Positions 1 through 7,491 of a stretch of 15,942 nt of DNA are shown here, piece after piece (the first letter of the stretch is position 1; every line of letters starts with the position of its first letter). Position numbers and translations under genes: made by a program. This DNA comes from Candidatus Sulfopaludibacter sp. SbA3 (GTDB taxonomy: Bacteria > Acidobacteriota > Terriglobia > Bryobacterales > Bryobacteraceae). The stretch is taken from NCBI GenBank assembly GCA_945900935.1, contig CAMDKT010000052.1:1-15942 (forward strand), read 5' to 3'. The notes under the pieces were generated by a model. The model saw nothing but the letters and a program-made list of their open reading frames with translations. It had not been told where the DNA came from and did no database searches.

Positions 1-85
1 GGCCAGAATCTCAAGCTGAAGCGCCGCGCGATGGCGAAAGAAAGCCATGAAGGCCGCCGCGAGCGCAACCAAGCAAGGAGAACAT
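1..85 (-). CDS. Integrase/transposase, N-terminal fragment running off the left edge; start probably frameshifted
   Basis: Read leftwards from about position 72, the sequence encodes LVALAAAF followed by MAFFRHRAALQLEILA, which reaches base 1 still open. This matches what I know of the start of rve-type (IS481/IS3-like) integrases common in acidobacteria: a short hydrophobic lead, then an R-R-A-LQLEILALRHQ helix. The ATG at 85 gives MFSLLG in the neighbouring frame. Removing one G from the run near 69-70 would join it as MFSLL-VALAAAF, the usual start of the family, so a one-base insertion may have broken the gene. Intact alternatives in the right frame are TTG at 108, TTG at 72 and ATG at 48. 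No Shine-Dalgarno sequence is visible for any of them. The catalytic DDE domain lies outside the window, so activity cannot be judged. Confidence 0.5.
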
Positions 86-108
86 CGGAATCGAGAGAAG
101 AAACGCAA

Positions 109-446
109 CCCTCACTTTATCAGCAACTTCGGGGTTTGCGAGAACCACACACGCTGGCATCAGTCATGAACGGCTGGCGCGCCGGTGGTATGCGCCGCGT
201 TCACGGCTTTAGCGTCTCCTGCGTGATCTGCAGAGTTTTCGGGGCACTCGCCGGCTCAAGTTCCGAAGTTTCAGACGTAGATGTAACCCTTGGTTACCAT
301 TGGGATTCGGCGGATCGAGTTTTCGGGCCAAACGGGGTGCCGGGTGAAATCGAAGCCGAAGATACCGTCGCGATCACGCAACAAGGTGCTCGTGTATACT
401 GCCGATTCGCACCAGAGCCAATGATAGAAGACGGATCGGCCCGGCG
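109..446. other. Intergenic stretch with a possible integrase-core remnant
   Basis: This stretch lies between the integrase start and the stop codon of the DUF1501 gene. On the minus strand, 390-340 encodes STLLRDRDGIFGFDFTR, which resembles the conserved LLRDRD-x-IFG-x-FT segment of the rve integrase core. The match does not continue into the expected APRSPWQ-type segment, so at most it is a relic. A 6-bp inverted repeat with a 3-nt loop (283-297, GTAACC-CTT-GGTTAC) is present but lacks a T-run, so I do not call it a terminator. The remaining open frames look non-coding. Confidence 0.4.
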
Positions 447-1868
447 CTACACCAGGATTTCGCTCACCACCCGCGCCGGGTACTGATCCGTCAAACGCTC
501 CGGCAAACTGTGCCGCACATACGTGAGGTCGCGGAAGCGGAGCCCAAGCAGGTGCAGCATCGTGGCGTGAAAATCGTGGACACTGACGCGATCCTCCACG
601 GCCTTGTGGCCGATCTCGTCGGTTGCCCCGTGAATCGTGCCGCCCTTGACGCCTCCCCCCGCCATCCACGTGGTGAATCCACCGGGACCGTGGTCGCGCC
701 CGGCGGTGCCGCCCTGGCGGAGTTGCGAAATCGGCATTCGCCCGAACTCGCCGCCCCACAGGATGAGCGTGGAGTCCAGCAAGCCGCGCTGTTTGAGATC
801 GCGAATCAGCGCCGCCGCCGGCTTGTCAGTTTTATTGCAACAGTACTTCAAATCTTTCTCGAGATTGGAGTGATTGTCCCAGATCTGCCCTTCGATGAAG
901 ATCTGCACGAAGCGCACGCCGCGCTCCACCAGCCGGCGGGCCATCAGGCACCGGCGCCCGTACGACCGCGTCGCTTCCTCGTTGAGCCCGTACATCTCGC
1001 GCGTTGCTTCGGTCTCCTGCGCCAGGTCCAGGGCGTCGGTGGCGGAGAGTTGCATGCGCGCGGCGAGTTCGTAGCTGGCGATTCGAGCGTCCAGATCGCC
1101 CACGCCACGCCGCTCAATCCGGTGGGACTCATCGAGCACCCGCAGCAACTCGCGCTGCGCCTCGACGAGCGGCGACGGCAGGTCATCGGGCGGCTTCAGA
1201 TTCAGCAGAGGCAGCCCTTCGGAACGAAAGCGGGTGCCCTGGTAAATCGGGGGTAGCCAGCCGGATTGCCAATTCTGCGTAAGGTTGATCGGCAATCCCT
1301 TGGGATCGTCGAGCACCACGTACGCAGGCAGATTTTGATTGACCGATCCCAATCCGTACGTCACCCAGGCGCCCAGCGACGGACGCCCCGGCAGGGTGCG
1401 GCCCGATTGCATGAGATAGATCGACGGCTCGTGGTTGAAGTGCTCACCGTACATCGAGCGGATAAACGCAACGTCGTCGCAGACCGAGCCCAGGTGCGGC
1501 ATCAGCTCTGTCATTTCCATCCCGCATTGGCCGTAGCGTTTGAACTGGAAAGGCGAGGGCATCATCACGCCGATCTGGTCGGCAAACTCGATCTGGTTGA
1601 CGATGTCGCGGCTGGGCGCGGTTCCGGCGAATTTCTTGAGGGCCGGTTTGGGGTCGAACAGATCGACCTGGCTCGGGCCGCCGTTCATAAACAGATGGAT
1701 GACTGCTTTTGCCTTGGGTTCAAAGTGCGGCTTCTTCGGAGTGAGATCGTATTGCCCGGCCGCGCGCGCACGGTCGGCGGTTAGCAGCGACGCAAGCGCC
1801 GCTCCGTGCACGCCATCGATGAGGCGGTTGAAGAACCCGCGCCGGGTGGCGCGCTGCTCAGTCGACAT
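447..1868 (-). CDS. DUF1501 family protein (sulfatase/alkaline-phosphatase-like fold), exported
   Basis: This 473-residue protein belongs to the DUF1501 family, which shares the alkaline phosphatase/sulfatase fold; no enzymatic reaction is established for it. A twin-arginine-like leader (TRRGFFNRL, residues 8-16, then a mildly hydrophobic stretch to about 30) suggests Tat export. Family landmarks are HLFMNGGPSQVDLFDPKP (58-75), WDNH (330-333), GGEFGRMP (372-379), GRDHGPGGF (390-398) followed by MAGGGVKGG, and HDFHATMLHLLG near the C terminus. Length is normal for the family. The ATG lies inside the end of the upstream DUF1549/DUF1553 gene (11-bp overlap) and is preceded by GCGGAG at suitable spacing, so the two are probably translationally coupled. 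This gene pair recurs in Planctomycetes and Solibacter-type acidobacteria, which suggests joint action on an extracytoplasmic substrate, still unknown. Confidence 0.93.
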   Translation of the reverse strand: MSTEQRATRRGFFNRLIDGVHGAALASLLTADRARAAGQYDLTPKKPHFEPKAKAVIHLFMNGGPSQVDLFDPKPALKKFAGTAPSRDIVNQIEFADQIGVMMPSPFQFKRYGQCGMEMTELMPHLGSVCDDVAFIRSMYGEHFNHEPSIYLMQSGRTLPGRPSLGAWVTYGLGSVNQNLPAYVVLDDPKGLPINLTQNWQSGWLPPIYQGTRFRSEGLPLLNLKPPDDLPSPLVEAQRELLRVLDESHRIERRGVGDLDARIASYELAARMQLSATDALDLAQETEATREMYGLNEEATRSYGRRCLMARRLVERGVRFVQIFIEGQIWDNHSNLEKDLKYCCNKTDKPAAALIRDLKQRGLLDSTLILWGGEFGRMPISQLRQGGTAGRDHGPGGFTTWMAGGGVKGGTIHGATDEIGHKAVEDRVSVHDFHATMLHLLGLRFRDLTYVRHSLPERLTDQYPARVVSEILV

Positions 1869-4479
1869 AAATGAACTCCGCGGAACTCAACATGGCGTGT
1901 ACCAAGTCACCAAGCGCATACCAGCGGGCGGTGGCCCCGTGTGGGGCGGTGGCCTTCTGCTCCCGCAGATGGGCGCGCCATTCGCGCTCCAGTTTGTCGA
2001 TGGCCGCCGCCGCGCGTGAAGTTTCCCGCGCCGACGGCTGGCGCGACACAGTGCGCAAATAGACCTCTTGGATCTGCCGCGCGGTGTCGCTGCCAAACTC
2101 ATCCAGAAGCCGGCCGGCCAGATAGCGCGCATGTTCGATGATCACCGGGCTGTTGCGCATCGCGAGCGCCTGCGTGGACACGGTGGAGTGGGCGCGCTCG
2201 GTGCAGTTGGGAGACATCGCGGGCAGGTCGAACGCTTCCAGCAACGTCACCGGCGTCGTGCGGCGCTGCAGTAAGTAGATCCCGCGGCGCCATTGGTCGC
2301 GCGATGCCTTTTCAACCACCTCTCCGCCCGGTTTTGTTTCCACCGGCACCGGAGGACCAAATCGCTCCGTGGACAGTCGCCCTGTGGCCAGCAGTAGGGA
2401 GTCGTGCAACTGCTCAGCGTCCATCCGGCGCAACGGCATACTCGAAAAAAGCCGGTTCTCCGGGTCGGCGGCTTGCGGTTTCGAAGATTGGCGGTAGGCT
2501 GTGGACGTCACCATCAGGCGATGCATTGACTTCAGGCTCCATCCGGATGACACAAACTCGGCTGCGAGCCAATCGAGCAGTTCCGGATGCGAGGGCGGCG
2601 ATCCGGTCTTGCCGAAGTTCGACAAGGTCTCCACGATCCCCCTTCCGAAGTGATGCCGCCAGATCCGGTTGACCATGACGCGGGCTGTCAGCGGGTGATC
2701 GGGTTGCGTGAGCCAGCGTGCCAGAGCGAGGCGCCGGCCGGTGGTGCCTTCAAAAGGCGGCGCCGGGTCGTACGGTTTCAACCCGTCGCGCCTCAAAATC
2801 GAGAGCACTTGCGGCTCCACGCGCTCCCCCAACTGCTGCGCCTCGCCGCGCTTGAGAACAAATACGGGGGAAGGCTCGCCGCCCATGTCGTACAGGGCGC
2901 GGATGTCGGCCCTCGGCTTCAGCTTTGCCTTGGCATCGGCAATCGCCTTGTTGACCTTGTCGTCTTTCGGGAGTGCCTCGAGCCGCTTGATCTCGGCGTC
3001 GATCGGACCGTTGTGATTATCGGCCGCCTCGCGTTCCGCGGCCAGCGCGAAGTCTAGGTTGCGTTCGGTGGGCTTCACCCAGTCGTACGGGTCGAAGGAA
3101 CTTTGCAGGATCGCGGCGAAGCGGTAGTAGTCCCGCTGCGGGATCGGATCGTACTTGTGGTTGTGGCAGCGCGCGCAGCCGATGGTCAAGCCGAGCACAG
3201 TGGAGCCGAATACTTCGATTTCGTCGGCGATCACGTTCATGCGCTCGGCTACCGAACCGTTGGCGGGCGAGTAGGTGCCATCGGGCGCCATCCGTAAAAA
3301 CCCCGTCGCCGCGACGCGATCGATATCGGCCTGCGTGGGCTGCGTGATAGTGCGATAGTCGGCCAGTTCATCGCCAGCCAGTTGCGAGGTGAGAAATTTG
3401 TCGTAGGGCTCATCGCGCTCGAGTGCGCGAATCACGGAATCGCGATAGCGCCAGGCTTGTGGCCGCAGCCGGTCTTCGTGGATAATGCCTTCCGAGTCGG
3501 CATAGCCGGCTGCGTCGAGCCAGATCTTGGCCCAGCGTTCGGCGTACGCAGGCGAGCCGAGCAACTCATCCACCAGCCGCTCGTAGGCATCGGCCCGGGC
3601 GTCGGCCTGATACGCGGCCACTCGGGCGGCGGTCGGCAGCAGGCCGGTGAGATCGAGATGAACCCGGCGCATCAGGGCCAACCGGCCAGCCGGCGGCGCA
3701 AAGCCGAGATTCTGTGCCGACAGCCGCGCCAGCAGAAATGCGTCGATCGGATGGCTGGAGAGCTTGGGCGGCTCCGGACGGCGCGTCGGCTGGAACGACC
3801 ACCAGCCTCGCTGCCCTTCATTGAAGCTTTCGTCCACTACGGCCAGTTGCGGAGTCGGCGGCATGCCGCCGGCGATCCACGCCTTGAGCGTCTCCACCTC
3901 ATCGGACGACGGCGGGCGCACGAAGGCCTCGAACAGCAGCTTCGGTGGAGGCATCTCGCCTGCCGCGATCCGTTTCACGATGAGACTTTCTTCCGGCTTG
4001 CCCGCAACTAAAGCCGCGCCCGACTTGCCGCCTTTCAACCGGCTGGCTTGTGTCCGCAGGTCAAGGCCACCCTCCTGCTTACGCTTGCCGTGACACGTTA
4101 CGCACCGCATCTGGAAGATCGGAACCACGTCTGCTTCGGTGACACCGGCGCGGAGCGGCTTCTCTTCGTCGATCCAATTGCGAATGGTGGCAATCTGTTC
4201 CGGCGCGAGCATCTTGCCGGGCGGCATCAGGCCGGAGACGATCTTGGCCACCATCAGGCTGGATTCGGCCGAGCCGGGCTTGAATGCTGGACCGGTCTTG
4301 CCGCCCCGCAAGGCCAGCGGCGCGGTCGAGAGATCCAGGCCGGCCTGCGCCGCCGCGCCGGAGTGGCACGGCAGGCAATTGCTTCGAACGATCCTCGACA
4401 CCGAATCCGGGTAGTCTGCGGCGGAGAGCAATGCCGCGCTTGCGAGCATGACGATCCGCTTAATGGGCACGTGGATCAA
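1858..4479 (-). CDS. Secreted multi-CxxCH protein with DUF1549 and DUF1553 domains (PSD1-type cytochrome)
   Basis: The 873-residue protein has a short signal peptide (roughly 5-21, PIKRIVMLASAALLSAA). Two planctomycete-type cytochrome c modules follow, with heme-binding CLPCH (35-39) and CVTCH (126-130), each followed by an MPP segment (85-87 and 176-178) that could supply the distal Met ligand. DUF1549 covers about 240-450 and carries a third CxxCH (CARCHNHKYDP, 435-445), and DUF1553 covers about 590-850. The likely role is a periplasmic or surface electron-transfer or oxidoreductase component, often proposed to act on polymers; no substrate is proven. The longest frame starts at TTG 4479. 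GTG 4470 keeps the whole signal peptide, whereas ATG 4449 removes its basic N-region. None has a good Shine-Dalgarno sequence. The stop overlaps the start of the DUF1501 gene, so the two form one transcription unit. Confidence 0.93.
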   Translation of the reverse strand: MIHVPIKRIVMLASAALLSAADYPDSVSRIVRSNCLPCHSGAAAQAGLDLSTAPLALRGGKTGPAFKPGSAESSLMVAKIVSGLMPPGKMLAPEQIATIRNWIDEEKPLRAGVTEADVVPIFQMRCVTCHGKRKQEGGLDLRTQASRLKGGKSGAALVAGKPEESLIVKRIAAGEMPPPKLLFEAFVRPPSSDEVETLKAWIAGGMPPTPQLAVVDESFNEGQRGWWSFQPTRRPEPPKLSSHPIDAFLLARLSAQNLGFAPPAGRLALMRRVHLDLTGLLPTAARVAAYQADARADAYERLVDELLGSPAYAERWAKIWLDAAGYADSEGIIHEDRLRPQAWRYRDSVIRALERDEPYDKFLTSQLAGDELADYRTITQPTQADIDRVAATGFLRMAPDGTYSPANGSVAERMNVIADEIEVFGSTVLGLTIGCARCHNHKYDPIPQRDYYRFAAILQSSFDPYDWVKPTERNLDFALAAEREAADNHNGPIDAEIKRLEALPKDDKVNKAIADAKAKLKPRADIRALYDMGGEPSPVFVLKRGEAQQLGERVEPQVLSILRRDGLKPYDPAPPFEGTTGRRLALARWLTQPDHPLTARVMVNRIWRHHFGRGIVETLSNFGKTGSPPSHPELLDWLAAEFVSSGWSLKSMHRLMVTSTAYRQSSKPQAADPENRLFSSMPLRRMDAEQLHDSLLLATGRLSTERFGPPVPVETKPGGEVVEKASRDQWRRGIYLLQRRTTPVTLLEAFDLPAMSPNCTERAHSTVSTQALAMRNSPVIIEHARYLAGRLLDEFGSDTARQIQEVYLRTVSRQPSARETSRAAAAIDKLEREWRAHLREQKATAPHGATARWYALGDLVHAMLSSAEFIYVD

Positions 4480-4496
4480 GGTATCATGGCCGGCAC

Positions 4497-4672
4497 TTGA
4501 AAATCACCCGCATCGAATCGCATGTACTCCTCGATCCCGGCTCTGACCGCGAGCGCGCTCGTCCACACGCGCCGACTTTATCGTGCTCGTTCACACCGGC
4601 GAAGGGATCACAGGGATTGGCAAGGTCGACACGAATCCCCGGCTCGCCCAGGCCATGATCCCGCGATCGTGA
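4497..4672 (+). pseudogene. Remnant of an enolase-superfamily (mandelate racemase/muconate lactonizing enzyme) dehydratase, N-terminal part
   Basis: From TTG 4497 the frame reads (M)KITRIESHVLLDPGSD, the typical start of sugar-acid dehydratases of the mandelate racemase group. After a frame change near 4555-4570, the next frame continues as ADFIVLVHTGEGITGIG and then KVDTNPRLAQAMI, which is the family's second conserved block (IVxVHTDEGITGIGExDTNP). It then stops at TGA 4670-4672. Only about 55 of some 400 residues remain, and neither the capping-domain remainder nor the metal-binding barrel follows, so this is a frameshifted and truncated relic. It lies head-to-head with the CxxCH gene only about 17 bp away. 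The intact ancestor may have been divergently transcribed with it, and that gene's promoter must lie inside this relic. Confidence 0.7.
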
Positions 4673-4831
4673 GCGAAATCATGCCAGCAACACGCAGAGA
4701 ATTCGAGTTGATTGTCGGGATAGGCTCGCCAAGTCTGAGAGGGCGGGTGTCCAAACACATCCTTGACGCTCCTGGGGAGTTCGGCGGAGTTTGCACGCGA
4801 GAAAAGCGCGCCGATGTTGATAGTGGTTCTG

Positions 4832-6292
4832 CTAGCGGCCGTTATACAGCGTCGTGTTGTAGAGGTATGGTTTGTGCAAAAGCGCGGCATTGGTGTAGAT
4901 ATACAGGGCCCGGCTATTGAAGACCACGATCTCCTCCCGTTCGTCTCCCAGACAACTCAGATGCTGCGCGCCCTCACTGTCGTAGAGATCCTTGCCATCC
5001 GGCCCCACCTCCTTCGCGCGGATTCCGGGCGGGAAGGGAAAGACCGCAATTTCCCGGCCGTGGCCGTCCAACAGTGCGGGGGGAGCCCATCCACGGTTGA
5101 AGGCGAGAATGAAGTTCTCATTCGGATTCCCTGTCCAGTTCTTGACCAGCGCAACATTGAGTCCACCGGCGCCTTCCTGCACGGCAACGTTGTCGGTGTT
5201 TTTAGCCAGGAGTTCGCCAGCTTTGGAATAGATGCTGAGGATGGAGGCCCCAGGAGCAGTCCTGTCGGTGTTTTTCATCAGCTTCACCGTCCCAACATCG
5301 ACGAAGCACACCTGCTTGCCGGGGAGGTCGGGACGGAACTTGCCAATCAGAGCGTGCTGGCAGTGAACCCCCTCCTTCTGAAAGAGAGTTTTGCCGGCGG
5401 CGTCCAACAGTATCCCGTCTTTGCTGGTTGCGATGGCGATTTCGGCCTTTCCGTCGCCGTCCATGTCGTCGATGTAGACCGCGTCGTTGTGTGACTCGGC
5501 AACCGCCGTCCGTTCGGCGGACGCGCGGTACAGTACGGGCAATTTGGTCAGTTCCGGCCGGCTCCAGATAACCCGTCCGTCGTGACCGTAGAGCGAGTAT
5601 CCCATCAGCATTTCGTCGCGCCCATCCCCGTCGAAGTCATAGTTCATGGGGTAGTGACCAGTGAAGCGCACGTCCAGCTTCGACCAAAGGGGCTTGAAGT
5701 GATTGGCGGCGTCAAAGACCCAGAAGTTCCACATACGGTCCTTCACCACCATGTCCTGTGGGAAGCCACGACCGGAGAAGTCGGCAAAGAGAAGGTTGTC
5801 CCAGCCAACCTCCAACTGGAATTGTTTCTTTACAGCTCCGTTGCTGCCGTTCAGTACCGTAAAAGTGAGCGGGCTCGGCTTGGCTGGCGGTCCCGGTTTG
5901 CCCCGGTTGTCCGCGTCGGAAATGTAGATGACCTCATTCTGGCCATCTCGATCGACGTCGAAGATCTGAAAGGGTATGTCGCTTCCGACGTGGGTATTCC
6001 GGATGTCCGGGTTGCCGACCTGCCAGAGTTTTCGCCCCTCCAGATTGATCGCTGTGAGACAACTGATGGTGCGGATCCCGGTCCCGCGCAGTTGCGCAAT
6101 CAGGATGTCGGGGATGCCGTCCCCATCCAGATCCCCGAACCTCATATGCCCGCTGCCAAAGTCCTCCAGGTCGATCGTTCGAACCAGGCGCGGCATCGAG
6201 TCGGGGCGCGACACGCGCTGCGGCGCAGCCGCGGCGAGGAAAGTAAGCCCGACTGCCACCAAACACCGTCCTGCGGGTTGCAACTTGATCAT
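4832..6292 (-). CDS. Secreted FG-GAP/VCBS-repeat protein
   Basis: This 486-residue protein has a signal peptide (MIKLQPAGRCLVAVGLTFLA, residues 1-20, then AAAP). Several beta-propeller-type repeats carry calcium-binding DxDxDG loops: GDLDGDGIPD (53-62), FDVDRDGQNE (111-120), YDFDGDGRDE (218-227) and IDDMDGDGKAE (274-284). The segment just after the third loop (MGYSLYGHDGRVIWS) resembles the propeller of PL11-type rhamnogalacturonan lyases, but I see no decisive catalytic signature, so it is called only by fold. A longer open frame extends upstream to 6715, but its composition is a shadow of the preceding gene. The ATG at 6292 has CGGAG at good spacing and opens onto the signal peptide. It lies 59 bp after the PHP gene, most likely in the same operon, and probably acts outside the cytoplasm in glycan binding or processing. 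Confidence 0.85.
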   Translation of the reverse strand: MIKLQPAGRCLVAVGLTFLAAAAPQRVSRPDSMPRLVRTIDLEDFGSGHMRFGDLDGDGIPDILIAQLRGTGIRTISCLTAINLEGRKLWQVGNPDIRNTHVGSDIPFQIFDVDRDGQNEVIYISDADNRGKPGPPAKPSPLTFTVLNGSNGAVKKQFQLEVGWDNLLFADFSGRGFPQDMVVKDRMWNFWVFDAANHFKPLWSKLDVRFTGHYPMNYDFDGDGRDEMLMGYSLYGHDGRVIWSRPELTKLPVLYRASAERTAVAESHNDAVYIDDMDGDGKAEIAIATSKDGILLDAAGKTLFQKEGVHCQHALIGKFRPDLPGKQVCFVDVGTVKLMKNTDRTAPGASILSIYSKAGELLAKNTDNVAVQEGAGGLNVALVKNWTGNPNENFILAFNRGWAPPALLDGHGREIAVFPFPPGIRAKEVGPDGKDLYDSEGAQHLSCLGDEREEIVVFNSRALYIYTNAALLHKPYLYNTTLYNGR

Positions 6293-6351
6293 AGATACTC
6301 CGTTCAATAGAGCTTGTTGAAGGGCCGGACGAGATGGCCGGCGCCGCGGTC

Positions 6352-7491
6352 TCACCGACGCACCACGTTGATTCGTACCGGCACACGCACGATGAGGTTG
6401 CGATTGGGCCCGATGTGCAGGTTGACAATCTCCACACTCAACTCGATACGATGTTCGCCGGCCGGTGCGTCCGCTGCGATGCTCATAGCATGGGAGTACA
6501 TCCCTTCGGCCCGCACCTCGCCCATGCCGCCGTGCAACCAGGAAGGTGTGTTGCGCACCTGAATCTGGAAAGGAATCGCGGACAGATTCTGGAAACGGAC
6601 GCGCACTGACCCGCCGGGCGGCCGCGAGACAATCGGGGCCGGGTCGACTTTCACCGCGCCTTCCCAAAGTCCCTTCAGGAACTCCTCCGGGCCCCAGAGT
6701 GAATTGCCCGACCAAGCTGCGGTGCGGCGGGCGAACAGGGCCTCGCGTACTCCCTCCTCGTCGGCCGTGCGGACAAAGAGCAGCGTGAGCGGACGCCGGC
6801 GGGACTCGGTGGCAGCCGGCATCGCCATATGCATGTCGCTGTTGGCAAACACCGTCAGCTTCTTCTCTTCCACCAACGGGTAGATCTCGGGATAGAACGT
6901 CTCCTCGTTGACGAGTTCCACGCCGTGGATCAGTCCCTCCGCGTGAGCGGCGGCGATTTCGGGGATCCAGCGGTCCCCGGGATGATTCCAGAAAATGAAC
7001 GCGCCCTGCGCGCGCATCCGGCGCAGGGCCGCGTGGAGATCCGCGCCTGGTCCTTCGTTGGCATCTTTCACAAACAGCGCGTTGCAGTGGATCGCGCCGG
7101 GTGATATTTCGACGCCGGGGATGAGAATGATCCCGTGCCGTTCGGCTTGCGCGCGAGCCAGCCGGTACGGCAGGTTAAGATCCGGTTTCAGGATGTCCTT
7201 GTTCGGTGGCGCCGCGTCGGCATGGTCGGTGAGGGCGATGACATCCAATCCGTCACGCCAGGCTTCCAGCACGCGGAGCGGCGGCCAGACCAGACCGTCT
7301 GAAAACACCGTGTGCAGATGGAAGTCACCCTTCAGGGTCCGGTAACCGCCCACATCCGGCACGGGAAGCGGCGAGCGCGCCTGGTAGTGCCTCATCTGCG
7401 GCGGTTGTGCCGTGGCTGCACACACCAGCAGCACAGAGAGTGGAAGGCAGTGCAACGCCGCGATGCGGTCAGGGCACCGCATTCGCTTCAT
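6352..7491 (-). CDS. Exported PHP-domain metal-dependent phosphoesterase-like protein
   Basis: The 379-residue protein starts with a signal peptide (basic MKRMRCPDR, then hydrophobic LPLSVLLVCAATAQ, residues 16-29). PHP-domain metal-ligand motifs follow in order: GDFHLHTVFSDG (55-66), IALTDHAD (85-92), GVEIS (126-130), WNHPGD (168-173) and NSDMHM (217-222). This is the trinuclear-metal PHP layout seen in histidinol-phosphate phosphatase-like and polymerase-associated enzymes. A beta-rich C-terminal region of about 120 residues follows and I do not recognise it. Export is unusual for PHP enzymes and suggests an extracytoplasmic phosphoester or related substrate; the substrate is not determinable here. 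The start overlaps the end of the GntR gene by 23 bp (alternatives ATG 7506 or 7482), indicating translational coupling. The Cys at 24 does not form a proper lipobox. Confidence 0.88.
   Translation of the reverse strand: MKRMRCPDRIAALHCLPLSVLLVCAATAQPPQMRHYQARSPLPVPDVGGYRTLKGDFHLHTVFSDGLVWPPLRVLEAWRDGLDVIALTDHADAAPPNKDILKPDLNLPYRLARAQAERHGIILIPGVEISPGAIHCNALFVKDANEGPGADLHAALRRMRAQGAFIFWNHPGDRWIPEIAAAHAEGLIHGVELVNEETFYPEIYPLVEEKKLTVFANSDMHMAMPAATESRRRPLTLLFVRTADEEGVREALFARRTAAWSGNSLWGPEEFLKGLWEGAVKVDPAPIVSRPPGGSVRVRFQNLSAIPFQIQVRNTPSWLHGGMGEVRAEGMYSHAMSIAADAPAGEHRIELSVEIVNLHIGPNRNLIVRVPVRINVVRR

Noticed and set aside
283..297. GTAACC-CTT-GGTTAC hairpin as terminator of the DUF1501 operon
   Set aside because: The stem is only 6 bp, there is no following T-run, and it is about 150 bp past the stop codon.
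31..486. Rightward 151-codon open frame at the left edge
   Set aside because: It has no recognisable domain or ribosome binding site, overlaps the DUF1501 C terminus, and runs antisense to the integrase-like pieces; composition looks like a high-GC shadow.
6293..6715. Upstream extension of the FG-GAP gene to TTG 6715
   Set aside because: The extra residues are Arg/Pro-rich shadow of the PHP gene, while ATG 6292 has a good ribosome binding site and a signal peptide directly after it.
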